From: Stutzerimonas nosocomialis | GTDB lineage: Bacteria; Pseudomonadota; Gammaproteobacteria; Pseudomonadales; Pseudomonadaceae | Assembly (NCBI RefSeq): GCF_005876855.1 | Contig: NZ_QLAE01000016.1 | Span: 30,004-94,003 of the forward strand | Length of the DNA stretch: 64,000 nt | Reading direction: 5' to 3' | In this document: positions 1-8,575 of the stretch, one piece after another | How the letters are laid out: each line of letters opens with the position of its first letter | How positions within the stretch are numbered: the first letter of the stretch is position 1 | The notes under the pieces: generated by a model | What the model saw: the letters and a program-made list of their open reading frames with translations, nothing else | What the model was told of the DNA's origin: nothing | Database searches by the model: none | Position numbers and translations under genes: made by a program

Positions 1-1
1 C

Positions 2-1393
2 GGCGTGATGCTGGCGCTGGTGCCGTTCGACTGGCAGGTGCACGACACCCATTTCGTGGTCGCGCACATGCACTACGTGCTGGTCGGAGGCATGTTCTTC
101 CCGCTGATGGCGGGGCTGTACTACTGGCTGCCGCACTTCTCCGGCCGGATGCCGTCGGCCCGGCTCGGGCGCTGGGGCTTCTGGCTGGTGTTCATCGGTT
201 TCAACGTGACCTTCCTGGTCATGCACTGGACCGGGCTGATCGGCATGCCGCGCCGGGTCTACACCTACGACACGGGCCTGGGGTGGGACATGCCGAACCT
301 GGTGTCGTCGGTCGGCAGTTTCATCATGGCCATCGGCGTCGCCACCATCCTGCTGGACATCATCCTGCACTTTCGCTTCGGCCAGCCGGCGCCGAAGAAT
401 CCCTGGAACGCGGACACGCTGGAATGGGGCACCAGCCTGCCGCCCAGCGCCTACAACTTCGTCAGCCTGCCGGACATCACGGATCGTCATCCGCTGTGGA
501 AGGACCCGGAGCTGCCCGACAGCATCGCCCGGGGCGACCATGCGCTCACGGTGATCGACCATGGCCGCCGGGAAACCTGGGGCTCGGACCCGCTGAGCGG
601 CAAGGTCAGGGAAATCATCCACCTGCCGGGCAACAGCTGGCTGCCCTTCATCGCGTCGGTGTTCCTCGCGGTGCTCTGCCTGAGCCTGCTGACCAAGACC
701 TACATGCTCTCGCTCGTGGCCTGCGCGGCGGCCATCGTGACGCTGCTGCGCTGGTCGTGGGAAAACGGTGCGCATCCGGCCGCGGCACCGGACGCCCGCA
801 CCCAGCCGGGAGAACCCCCGCTCCATTCGCGGACCTTCGACGGGCCGGGGCTCTGGGGTATGGGTGTAACGCTGCTGTCCGACGGCGCGCTCTACCTCTC
901 GCTGATATTCGGCTGGTTCTACCTGTGGACCGTCTCGCCGGACTGGCAGGTGCCGGACACCACGCTGAACGGCTGGCTGATGGGCGCCAGTGCGGTGCTG
1001 CTGAGCGTGGGCGCGCTCTGGATGGGGCGGATCGTGCATCGGATGCGCCAGGGCGATCTGCGCAACCTGCTCGTCAATCTGGCGCTGCTCGCCGTGCTTG
1101 CCTTCGTCCAGACCGGCGCCCTGATCTGGGTGTTGGTCAACGCCGGGTTGCAGATCACCGAAACCGCGCACGATGCGGTGGTTTTCGTCATGCTCTTCTA
1201 CAGCATCATGCATTGCGCGCTGGCCGCCGTGCTCACTGCGCTCCAGGCCTTGCGCGTCGGCTACGGCTACGTGGGCGAGAAGGCGCCCTACGAGCCGGTC
1301 GTGGTCCTGCAGCTGTGGTACTACAACCTGGCGGTGCTGTGGATCAGCTTCCTCTCGCTGGTCCTGTTCCCCGGCACCTGGGGAGGCGCCTGA
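2..1393 (+). CDS. Fused cytochrome c oxidase subunit I/III, 3' part (5' end outside window)
   Basis: This is the C-terminal 463 codons of a heme-copper oxidase subunit I that continues into a subunit III-like domain; the beginning lies outside the window. The fragment opens in the conserved helix X region: HDTHFVVAHMHY contains His22 and His24 of the fragment, which align with the heme a3 and heme a ligands, and His14/Asp15, which align with the Mg site. Further subunit I helices run to about residue 120, followed by a long hydrophilic linker and two helices. From about residue 280 the pattern is that of subunit III (LSLIFGWFYLW early, a QLWYYNLAVLW end). The fusion would reduce O2 in the inner membrane and pump protons. 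Its TGA overlaps the next ATG by one base, so the three genes here are one operon. It is clearly an aa3/caa3-type enzyme, separate from the cbb3 oxidases at 24-31 kb. Confidence 0.88.
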   Translation, partial: GVMLALVPFDWQVHDTHFVVAHMHYVLVGGMFFPLMAGLYYWLPHFSGRMPSARLGRWGFWLVFIGFNVTFLVMHWTGLIGMPRRVYTYDTGLGWDMPNLVSSVGSFIMAIGVATILLDIILHFRFGQPAPKNPWNADTLEWGTSLPPSAYNFVSLPDITDRHPLWKDPELPDSIARGDHALTVIDHGRRETWGSDPLSGKVREIIHLPGNSWLPFIASVFLAVLCLSLLTKTYMLSLVACAAAIVTLLRWSWENGAHPAAAPDARTQPGEPPLHSRTFDGPGLWGMGVTLLSDGALYLSLIFGWFYLWTVSPDWQVPDTTLNGWLMGASAVLLSVGALWMGRIVHRMRQGDLRNLLVNLALLAVLAFVQTGALIWVLVNAGLQITETAHDAVVFVMLFYSIMHCALAAVLTALQALRVGYGYVGEKAPYEPVVVLQLWYYNLAVLWISFLSLVLFPGTWGGA

Positions 1394-1755
1394 TGTCGAA
1401 ATACGCCCGCACATCGCCCTATCACCCGATCCAGATTCCCCTGGGCTTCGTCCTCTGGAGCTTCTGGTTCGTCGCCATGTATGGCGGCCATGCCGTGGCC
1501 TGCGAAATCAACCCACCCGACCCGACGCTGGGGCCCTGGAACTGGCTCAACGGGACGCTGGGCCTGCTCACGCTGGTCACCCTGGCGATCCTGGTGCTGC
1601 AGGCGCGGCGCTTCTGGAAGCTGTCGCGCATGACCGACGAGCTCAACGAGCGGCAGATATTCGTCACCAAGATCACCTCCGGGCTTCATCTGATCGCCGC
1701 GCTGGCGACACTCTATGTCGGCATCCCCCTGCTGCAATTGCCGCCCTGCATATGA
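1393..1755 (+). CDS. Small membrane protein of the oxidase operon
   Basis: A 120-residue protein whose ATG shares a base with the preceding TGA. I see three hydrophobic segments: about residues 15-33, 50-70 and 95-115. The loop between the first two carries a Cys and a conserved-looking NPPDPTLGPW stretch. I do not recognise a named family. Its position between the fused subunit I/III gene and ctaG, and translational overlap with both (its TGA overlaps the ctaG ATG), suggest a small oxidase subunit or assembly factor, comparable in size to subunit IV-like proteins. That role is inferred from context only. Confidence 0.75.
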   Translation: MSKYARTSPYHPIQIPLGFVLWSFWFVAMYGGHAVACEINPPDPTLGPWNWLNGTLGLLTLVTLAILVLQARRFWKLSRMTDELNERQIFVTKITSGLHLIAALATLYVGIPLLQLPPCI

Positions 1756-2573
1756 AATCGGTATCAGCCCTGCTCCTGCTCGCCCTGGCCCGCCCCGCCG
1801 CCGCCCACGGCCTGTTCGATGCCCACCTCAGCGAGCGGCTGCCGCTGCTGCTCACCGCACTGCTCCTGGGCGGAGCCTGGCTGCTGTATCTGCTCGGCTC
1901 CCGTCGCGTGCCGCCCCGGCGCAGCGAAGCGGCCTGGTTCCACGGCGCGATGCTGATCTGCGCCTACGCGGTGTTCGGCCCGATCGACGATTGGGCCGAA
2001 ACCAGCACCAGCCTGCACATGACCCAGCACATGCTGTTCATCGTGGTCATCGCCCCTCTGTGGGCGCTCGCCAGACCACTGCCGCAGTGGCGCGGTATCA
2101 CCGGTCGCCTGGGCCAGCCGCTGTGGACGGCGATACTGCGCGCCGGACGCTATCCCACGGCGTTGGCCATGCTGCACGGGGCGATCATCTGGATCTGGCA
2201 CACCCCCAGGCTTTACCTGCTGGCGCTGGACAACCTGTGGTGGCACGCCTTCGAACACGCCTGCTTCCTGTTCAGCGGCTGGCTGTTCTGGTGGTCGGTG
2301 CTGCGGGCCAATCCCAAGCAGGTCCCCCAGGCGCTGATGGCCTTGTTGCTGACGCTGATGCACACCGGCCTGCTCGGCGCCCTGCTGACCTTCGGCACCA
2401 CGTCCTTCTATGGCGAGCACCGTGACGTGCAGGACCAGCAGCTGGCCGGCCTGATCATGTGGGTTCCCGGCGGACTGGTGTACCTGGCGGCCGGCGCCTG
2501 GATCGCCTGGCGCTGGCTCACGCGCATGTGGCGGCGCCAGCAGGAACGGCCTGCGAGCGACCATCATTTCTAG
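1752..2573 (+). CDS. ctaG: Cytochrome c oxidase assembly protein, caa3-type CtaG
   Basis: A 273-residue membrane protein starting with an ATG that overlaps the stop of the upstream gene (ATGA). The N-terminus looks like a signal peptide ending AAAHG, followed by about seven hydrophobic helices. His-rich loops such as LHMTQHMLF and GEHRDVQ fit the caa3_CtaG family, which helps put copper into caa3/aa3 oxidases. Note that this family differs from the single-helix Cox11-type CtaG. It is the last gene of the oxidase operon. The function is inferred from family resemblance plus operon position. Confidence 0.82.
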   Translation: MKSVSALLLLALARPAAAHGLFDAHLSERLPLLLTALLLGGAWLLYLLGSRRVPPRRSEAAWFHGAMLICAYAVFGPIDDWAETSTSLHMTQHMLFIVVIAPLWALARPLPQWRGITGRLGQPLWTAILRAGRYPTALAMLHGAIIWIWHTPRLYLLALDNLWWHAFEHACFLFSGWLFWWSVLRANPKQVPQALMALLLTLMHTGLLGALLTFGTTSFYGEHRDVQDQQLAGLIMWVPGGLVYLAAGAWIAWRWLTRMWRRQQERPASDHHF

Positions 2574-2738
2574 ACGGTCAGACCTTGTTACGCATGACTG
2601 GCCGCACGACCGCCCGGTTGAGTTCTAATGCGCCCTCGCCAGCACGCCGGATACCCCGGAAGGTAGCGATTTAAAGCCAAGCCGTACGCGTTAACCGGCC
2701 TGCGCCACCGCAGGCCCCTGCAAGAGGAAGCGACACTC

Positions 2739-4187
2739 ATGACGGAATCCATTCCACGCCGAACGGCGGATACCGCCGCCTGGATCGGCCTGTTCCTGGG
2801 GCCCCTGTGCCTGCTGCTGTGCCTTTTGACCGAGCCACCGGCCGGTCTGTCGGACACGGCCTGGCTTACGGTCGGCCTGGCGGCGCTGATGGCGATCTGG
2901 TGGGCCACCGAGGCGCTACCGATTCCCGCGACGTCGCTGCTGCCGATCCTGCTGATCCCGCTGCTGGGCATCGACACCATGGCCAAGGCGACCGCGCCTT
3001 ACGCCAATCCCACCATTTTCCTGTTCCTTGGCGGCTTCCTGCTGGGCCTGGCCATGCAGCGCTGGAACCTGCACAAGCGCATCGCACTGGCGACCCTGCT
3101 CGCCGTCGGCAGCCAGCCGAGCAAGCAGATCGCCGGATTCATGGTCGCCACCGCCTTCATCAGCATGTGGGTGAGCAACACCGCGACCAGCATCATGATG
3201 CTGCCGATCGGCCTGTCGGTGATCGGCCTGCTGGTCGCCAACAGCGAACCGAAGGAGAGCGAACGCTTCACCGTCGCGCTGCTCCTGGGTATCGCCTACG
3301 CCGCCAGCGTCGGCGGGGTCGCCACCCTCATCGGCACGCCGCCCAACGCGCTGTTGGCCGCCTTCCTGCGCGAGAACCATGACGTGCATATCGGTTTCGG
3401 CCAATGGATGCTGCTCGGCGTCCCGGTAACGATCGCCATGCTGGCCTTCATCTGGTGGTGGCTGACACGTGGCGGCTTCAAGCTGCACGGTGGCGACAGC
3501 CGCGGCCTGCTGGAAAAGGAAATGGCCGAGCTGGGCCCCATGTCCCGCGCGGAAAAGCTGGTCGCCGTGGTGTTCGTGCTGGCGGCCCTGGCCTGGATCT
3601 TCCAGCCGATGCTGGCCGGCTACATCAGCGGCATCGACGACACCAGCATCGCCATGGCGGCCGCGCTGTCGCTGTTCCTGATCCCGGTCAATCGCCGCGA
3701 GCGGGTATTCCTGATGGACTGGAATACCGCGAACAAGGTGCCGTGGGGCGTGCTGCTGCTGTTCGGCGGCGGCCTGTCGCTGGCCGGCGTGATCGGCGCC
3801 TCGGGCCTGGCCCAGTGGATCGCGCAGAGCCTGCAGGGCATCGATGCCCTTCCGCTGATCCTGATGATCGGCCTGGTGGCCCTGGTGATCACCTTCCTCA
3901 CCGAGATCACCTCGAACACCGCCACCGCCGCGGCCTTCCTGCCCCTGCTCGGCGCACTGGCCGTAGCCCAGGGCCTGCCACCGGAAATGCTCGCGATTCC
4001 GGCCGCCATCGCGGCGAGCTGCGCCTTCATGATGCCGGTGGCGACGCCGCCGAACGCCATCGTGTTCGGCACCGGGCAGATGAAGATCCAGTCGATGATC
4101 AAGGCCGGCTTCGCCATCAACCTGTTCGGCGTGGTCCTGGTCACCTGCCTGTGCTACCTGCTGATCGGGGTGATCTGGGGCGCCTGA
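2739..4187 (+). CDS. DASS-family sodium/anion symporter
   Basis: A 482-residue polytopic membrane protein of the divalent anion/sodium symporter (SLC13-like) family. Two SNT motifs sit one in each half (Ser146-Asn147-Thr148 and Ser392-Asn393-Thr394); in this family they form the Na+ and carboxylate sites. The segment IWWATEALPIPATSLLP near residue 50 is also typical. An AGAGGAAG ribosome site lies about eight bases before the ATG, which fixes the start. The gene stands alone between the oxidase operon and efp. Substrates are probably C4-dicarboxylates or a similar anion; the sequence alone does not decide between dicarboxylate, citrate and sulfate. Confidence 0.85.
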   Translation: MTESIPRRTADTAAWIGLFLGPLCLLLCLLTEPPAGLSDTAWLTVGLAALMAIWWATEALPIPATSLLPILLIPLLGIDTMAKATAPYANPTIFLFLGGFLLGLAMQRWNLHKRIALATLLAVGSQPSKQIAGFMVATAFISMWVSNTATSIMMLPIGLSVIGLLVANSEPKESERFTVALLLGIAYAASVGGVATLIGTPPNALLAAFLRENHDVHIGFGQWMLLGVPVTIAMLAFIWWWLTRGGFKLHGGDSRGLLEKEMAELGPMSRAEKLVAVVFVLAALAWIFQPMLAGYISGIDDTSIAMAAALSLFLIPVNRRERVFLMDWNTANKVPWGVLLLFGGGLSLAGVIGASGLAQWIAQSLQGIDALPLILMIGLVALVITFLTEITSNTATAAAFLPLLGALAVAQGLPPEMLAIPAAIAASCAFMMPVATPPNAIVFGTGQMKIQSMIKAGFAINLFGVVLVTCLCYLLIGVIWGA

Positions 4188-4288
4188 CGCCTTGGACAGA
4201 GCCATGGGGCTGCGCCGTTCCCACGGGTACGGCGCAGCCAATCCAGAGCGCCATGCCTCGGGCTTCCCCGTAGAAAACAACCGCCCAC

Positions 4289-4315
4289 AAAAAAGCCCGG
4301 CGCTTGGCCGGGCTT
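4289..4315 (-). terminator. Rho-independent terminator of efp
   Basis: A perfect 9-bp stem (4293-4301 pairing with 4307-4315) with a 5-base loop, followed on the minus strand by a run of T. It lies just past the efp stop codon, so it ends the earP-efp transcript. Confidence 0.88.
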
Positions 4316-4331
4316 CTCGAGTCGCGAGGCC

Positions 4332-4898
4332 TCAGGCCTTGACGCGCGACTTGTACTCGCCGGTACGGGTGTCGATTTCGATCGAGTCGCCGATTTCGCA
4401 GAAGGCGGAAACCTGCAGCTCTGCACCGTTCTTCAGGCGGGCGGTCTTCATGACCTTGCCGGAAGTATCGCCGCGCACGGACGGCTCGGTGTAGACGATT
4501 TCACGAACGATGGTGGTCGGCAGTTCGACGGAGATCACCTTGTCGTTGTAGAAGACCGCTTCGCAGACGTCGGTCATGCCGTCTTCGATGAAGGTCATGA
4601 CGCCTTCGAGGTCATCCTTCTCGATCTCGTACTGGTTGAACTCCGCGTCCATGAATACATAGAGCGGGTCGGCGAAGTAGGAGTAGGTCACTTCCTTGCG
4701 CTCGAGGATGACCGGCTCGAGCTTGTCGTCGGCCTTGTACACGGTCTCGGTGGCAGAACCGTTGAGCAGGTTCTTCAGCTTCATCTTGACCACGGCACTG
4801 TTGCGGCCGGACTTGTTGAATTCGGCTTTCTGGATAACCCAGGGCGCGCCATTGATGATGGCCACCTGGCCGGCACGAAACTCTTGTGCGGTTTTCAT
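4332..4898 (-). CDS. efp: Translation elongation factor P
   Basis: A 188-residue EF-P, which binds stalled ribosomes and promotes peptide bonds at polyproline stretches. I start it at the ATG giving [12 protein letters not shown], the usual N-terminus; a longer reading adds nine residues with no support. The modification site in the domain I loop, KSGRN, is Arg32. This marks the arginine-type EF-P that is rhamnosylated by EarP, not the lysine type modified by EpmA/EpmB. The earP gene lies 42 bp upstream on the same strand, so substrate and modifier are probably co-transcribed. Length and motifs are complete. Confidence 0.96.
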   Translation of the reverse strand: MKTAQEFRAGQVAIINGAPWVIQKAEFNKSGRNSAVVKMKLKNLLNGSATETVYKADDKLEPVILERKEVTYSYFADPLYVFMDAEFNQYEIEKDDLEGVMTFIEDGMTDVCEAVFYNDKVISVELPTTIVREIVYTEPSVRGDTSGKVMKTARLKNGAELQVSAFCEIGDSIEIDTRTGEYKSRVKA

Positions 4899-4940
4899 AC
4901 GAATATCCGATGGGTTTAGAGACAAAAAACAGGCCGCGTA

Positions 4941-6080
4941 TCATAGCCAATCTGTGTAAAAAAACACCAGCTTTGCGGCCAGATCACCGTTGCTGGTCTG
5001 AATCCGGGTCCAGCGCTCGGCATGGTTCACCAGCTCCGCCTGGTGCTCGCCCATCCGGCGCCAGGCCTGATGCGCGCCCTGCCCTGCGTTCCAGGCCTGC
5101 CAGAACGCCCAGAGCGCATCGCGGGCTGCAGTGGAGAGGCCATCGGCATACAGCTCGAAGAACGCCCGCAGCTTGTCCCAGTGAGCGTCCTCCTCCTGCG
5201 GATAGATATGCCAGACCAGCGGCCGGCCAGCCCATTGGGCGCGGATGAATGACTCCTCGCCACGCACCGCATTGAAATCGCAGCACCAGAGCAGGCGGTC
5301 GTACTCCTCCTGGGTCAGGAACGGCAGCACCGCGATCTGCAACGCCCCGCGTTGTCGCTGCCTGCCGGCCGTCAGCTGGCTCTCGCCCAGCCAACGCTCG
5401 ACGTCGGCCAGCACCCGGCCAACCGGCACCAGGAGCAGTGTCGGCTGCGGCCCCTCGGCCAGCGCATCGAGCCAACCGGCCACCGCGGCGTTCTCGTAGG
5501 CGAACAACGAAACGACCTGCGTGCCGTCCGGAACGGTGACGCCCCTCTCTCCGAGAAAGGCCTCGCGCGAAACGGCCTGTCGCTGAAACGCCCGGCGCTC
5601 GTCGAGCAGGCCGGTCTCACGTATCAATCCGCCGGTTTCGGCCTCGAAGCCGGGAAAGAAAAAGTACTTCTGCAGCCCGCTCGGCTGCAGCGACGGCAAC
5701 CCATGGCAACCCTTGATCCAGCCCTCGGCACTGAGATACTCGAGGTTGAGCCAGAGGATCCGCCGTCCGCTCTCGGACATCGCCTGGATATAAGCCGGCG
5801 GCAGGTTGCAGGCAAACGCCTCGATGACCACATCGCCCGGCTCGGCATCGTGCCACTCGCGCGGCCAGTGCCTGACCTCGACCCCGGCATGTACCTGGCA
5901 CTGCACGTCCGCCCGCGCGCCAGGGCACAACGCGACGAAGGTTTCCAGATCGTCGACCCACAGCCTCACCGCCTGCCCGTGCTCGGCAACCAGCTGCCGC
6001 GCCAGGCGCCAGGTCACGCCGATGTCGCCGTAGTTATCCACCACGGCGCAGAAGATGTCCCAGAGCGGTCTGCCAGGCAC
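4941..6080 (-). CDS. earP: EF-P arginine rhamnosyltransferase EarP
   Basis: A 379-residue EarP-family (formerly DUF2331) glycosyltransferase that adds rhamnose from dTDP-rhamnose to Arg32 of EF-P. The N-terminal motif CAVVDNYGDIGVTWRL carries the two aspartates (Asp15, Asp19 here) known to be catalytic in the family. The C-terminal half contains RGEESFIRAQWAG, which fits the nucleotide-sugar site. I choose the GTG at 6080 because a GGAG ribosome site lies six bases upstream; an in-frame TTG four codons earlier is the alternative. It precedes efp on the same strand. Confidence 0.93.
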   Translation of the reverse strand: MPGRPLWDIFCAVVDNYGDIGVTWRLARQLVAEHGQAVRLWVDDLETFVALCPGARADVQCQVHAGVEVRHWPREWHDAEPGDVVIEAFACNLPPAYIQAMSESGRRILWLNLEYLSAEGWIKGCHGLPSLQPSGLQKYFFFPGFEAETGGLIRETGLLDERRAFQRQAVSREAFLGERGVTVPDGTQVVSLFAYENAAVAGWLDALAEGPQPTLLLVPVGRVLADVERWLGESQLTAGRQRQRGALQIAVLPFLTQEEYDRLLWCCDFNAVRGEESFIRAQWAGRPLVWHIYPQEEDAHWDKLRAFFELYADGLSTAARDALWAFWQAWNAGQGAHQAWRRMGEHQAELVNHAERWTRIQTSNGDLAAKLVFFYTDWL

Positions 6081-6209
6081 GAGAAACTCCAATCAGGCGA
6101 AAACGTCGAGTGTCGCCCTGTCCGAGACGGGCACGACAACGCCGCGCATGAGCGCAGGCAATTCTGATGATAAGGGAATCGATAGAACGAAGTGGCTGAG
6201 CAGCCATAC

Positions 6210-6230
6210 AGGCCTGTCGCCGACAGACCT
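6210..6230 (-). terminator. Hairpin downstream of the SRP RNA
   Basis: A 9-bp stem with one mismatch (6210-6218 with 6222-6230) and a 3-base loop, just beyond the 3' end of the SRP RNA and before earP on the minus strand. There is no T-run, so it may be a 3'-end processing or pausing structure and not a true terminator. Confidence 0.35.
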
Positions 6231-6241
6231 AACGTTATGGA

Positions 6242-6352
6242 GGCGACCCTACCAGCCACACCCCGGCACACAATGTCACCGCTGCGGCTGCTTCCTTCCG
6301 GACCTGACCGGGTTCACGGCTGATCGTTGCGAGGGGACCGGCAGGGCCACCA
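6242..6352 (-). ncRNA. ffs: 4.5S signal recognition particle RNA
   Basis: The minus strand contains the hallmark apical segment of bacterial SRP RNA (GTCAGGTCCGGAAGGAAGCA), including the GGAA tetraloop and asymmetric-loop bases that bind Ffh. The flanks pair: the 5' GGTGGCCCT end pairs with the 3' AGGGTCGCC end (with G-U pairs) to give the closed rod. The pairing can be extended outward by an exact 8-base inverted repeat (CGTTATGG/CCATAACG), so the precursor may be about 8 bases longer at each end. Exact ends are approximate. Confidence 0.93.
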
Positions 6353-6383
6353 TAACGAAACCCGCCAGGCGGCGAGCCGCGCC

Positions 6384-6411
6384 ATTGTACCGGCTTGCGA
6401 GCAAGTTACAA
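6384..6411 (-). promoter_or_regulatory. Sigma-70 type promoter of the SRP RNA
   Basis: On the minus strand a TACAAT -10 (6384-6389) is preceded, with 16-bp spacing, by TTGTAA as a -35 (6406-6411). It lies about 30 bases upstream of the RNA's 5' stem, which would leave a short leader to be trimmed. Confidence 0.55.
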
Positions 6412-6478
6412 CCTGCCCTGACCATCAATTGCACCGGTAAAGTGCGACTGCCACGACTGGCCGACGCCCGAGAGCGCT

Positions 6479-8491
6479 TCATACGTCGCTGGGGCCGGCT
6501 CGACGCTTCTGGTAGATCAGATCGACGATTTCCCCTTCCGGCATATAGCCACTCACCGCCTCGCGCAGCAGCAGGCGGACCGCGGGGTAGTCGTCGTCCA
6601 TGACCGCCTTGTGCAGCCTGCCGAGCAACTGCTTCAGGTCCTCCCAGCTCATGCATTCCTCTGCCGCTCGCATGATCATCGGGTGCTCGGTCGGACTGAC
6701 ATTCTCGCCAATCAGCAATTCTTCGTAGAGCTTTTCCCCGGGCCGCAGCCCCGTGTAAACGATGGGGATATCCCCCTGCGGGTTCTTCTCGGAACGAACG
6801 CTCAATCCCGACAGATGGATGAGTTTCTCGGCCAGTTTGGCGATACGGACCGGCTGCCCCATGTCCAGCACGAAAACGTCCCCGCCTTCGCCCATTGAGC
6901 CCGCCTGGATGACCAGCTGTGCTGCTTCCGGAATGGTCATGAAGTAACGGGTGATGTTGGGATGAGTCACGGTCACCGGACCGCCAGCTCGAATCTGCTC
7001 GTAAAAACGAGGGATGACCGAACCGGAGGACCCCAGCACGTTACCGAAGCGCACCATCGAAAACCGCGTCTTGTTCACATGATGAACCGGGCCCGAGTCG
7101 AAGAGCACCGGAGCGGTTTCGCGCGCCAGGGCTTGCAGCACCATTTCGGCGACCCGCTTGGTACTTCCCATCACGTTGGTCGGCCGCACCGCCTTATCGG
7201 TCGAGACCAGCACGAAGTGGTTGACCCCCGAACGGATGGCGGCCTGCACGGTGTGGAGCGTACCGAACACATTGTTGAGCACCCCCTCCGCAACGTTGTG
7301 CTCGACCATCGGCACGTGCTTGTAAGCGGCGGCGTGGTAGATGGTTTCGACTGCCCAGGTGCGCAGCACATCCTCCAGGCGTTGAGGGTTACGCACCGAC
7401 CCCAGGATCGGCACCAGTCGAATGGGTTGAGATACCCGCTCCACGACCTCCTCCAGTTCGGTGTGGATACTGTAGAGATTGAATTCGCAGTGGTCGTACA
7501 GAAGCAGAGTGCTTGGCCGCGTAGCGAGTATCTGGCGGCAGAGCTCCGAGCCAATGGACCCTCCCGCCCCTGTGACCATGACCACTCGGCCCTGGATGCA
7601 TTTTTCAAACAGCGCCCGGTCCGGCGGGACCGCATCACGTCCAAGCAAGTCAGCAATGTCCACTTCCTGGATGTCCTCGACCCTGACGGTGCCGCTGGCC
7701 AGATCATGGAAAGCCGGCACGCTGCGCACATGGAGCGGGTATTGCTCCAGCGCCTCGAGTATTTCCCGCCTGCGCCCCCGTGAAGCGGAAGGCACGGCCA
7801 GAAGGATCTCCTCGGCGCCCGTATCGTCGATCATCTGATGAATATGGGCCGCACTGTATACGCGCAGCCCCGCGATGATCCTGTTGTCAATGTTCGGATC
7901 ATCATCGATGAACGCGACGGGCCGCATCGCGCGTCCAAGGCGCAACGCGGCGACCAGCTGGTTACCGGCGACCCCTGCTCCGTATACCGCCACCTTTATG
8001 AGACCGGCATCGCGCCCCTGAAAATTGAGAGTGTGATTGGACGAGAACCAATCCCCCATGAAGTACTGGCGCAGCACCAGACGCAAACCGCCAATCAGCA
8101 CCAGGCTCAGCCACCAGTAGTTGAATACCATCGAGCGAGGGATCAGCTTGGGCGCGCCTTGGTACCAGTAGACCGCCAGCGACAGCGTCAACGCCGAAAG
8201 CGTCACCGCCTTGGCGATTGCGATCAACGCGTCGTTGCCCAGATAACGCATCACCGCTCGATACATACCGAGGCGAATGAACAAGGGAACGGAAATCATG
8301 GGCGCCAGCAGGAACAGCCAGAGATGACCGCTTAGCGGTTCGATATCCTTGACTTCACCCAGCCGCACGGCGAACGCCAGCCAAAGCGCTACCCAGACCA
8401 ACAGCACATCCGTGCCGACCTGAATGGCGCGTTTATATCGACGCGGAAGGCTAACCAGCCGGCAGCGCAGTTTTTCGGCAATTCCTAGCAC
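6479..8491 (-). CDS. wbpM: WbpM-type membrane UDP-GlcNAc 4,6-dehydratase
   Basis: A 670-residue, full-length member of the WbpM/PglF/FlaA1 family. WbpM makes the UDP-4-keto-6-deoxy-GlcNAc precursor of FucNAc, QuiNAc and related O-antigen sugars. The first 130 residues hold about four membrane helices. A first Rossmann-like domain has GAGVAGNQ near residue 170; the catalytic short-chain-dehydrogenase domain has VTGAGGSIGSEL near residue 305 and STDKAVRPTNVMGSTKR near residue 432, with the TDK and MxxxK residues of the family. It lies downstream of wbpL on the same strand with an 84-bp gap. In pseudomonads wbpM normally closes the O-antigen cluster; here nearly everything between it and ihfB is missing. 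Confidence 0.93.
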   Translation of the reverse strand: MLGIAEKLRCRLVSLPRRYKRAIQVGTDVLLVWVALWLAFAVRLGEVKDIEPLSGHLWLFLLAPMISVPLFIRLGMYRAVMRYLGNDALIAIAKAVTLSALTLSLAVYWYQGAPKLIPRSMVFNYWWLSLVLIGGLRLVLRQYFMGDWFSSNHTLNFQGRDAGLIKVAVYGAGVAGNQLVAALRLGRAMRPVAFIDDDPNIDNRIIAGLRVYSAAHIHQMIDDTGAEEILLAVPSASRGRRREILEALEQYPLHVRSVPAFHDLASGTVRVEDIQEVDIADLLGRDAVPPDRALFEKCIQGRVVMVTGAGGSIGSELCRQILATRPSTLLLYDHCEFNLYSIHTELEEVVERVSQPIRLVPILGSVRNPQRLEDVLRTWAVETIYHAAAYKHVPMVEHNVAEGVLNNVFGTLHTVQAAIRSGVNHFVLVSTDKAVRPTNVMGSTKRVAEMVLQALARETAPVLFDSGPVHHVNKTRFSMVRFGNVLGSSGSVIPRFYEQIRAGGPVTVTHPNITRYFMTIPEAAQLVIQAGSMGEGGDVFVLDMGQPVRIAKLAEKLIHLSGLSVRSEKNPQGDIPIVYTGLRPGEKLYEELLIGENVSPTEHPMIMRAAEECMSWEDLKQLLGRLHKAVMDDDYPAVRLLLREAVSGYMPEGEIVDLIYQKRRAGPSDV

Positions 8492-8575
8492 CGGTCACCT
8501 TTGTTTCTCAGAGTTGCGGTTGATGCGCCATCAGACCTGTGCCAGATGACAAAATCCGCAACACGAGAGACAAAA

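Noticed and set aside
283-1755. Long overlapping plus-strand ORF across the oxidase genes
   Set aside because: It is an Ala/Arg/Gly-rich out-of-frame shadow of a GC-rich gene; only the segment from 1393 matches a real start and product.
2916-4280. A 454-codon minus-strand ORF opposite the DASS symporter
   Set aside because: His/Gln/Asp-rich composition typical of an antisense frame of a membrane protein gene; no ribosome site or family.
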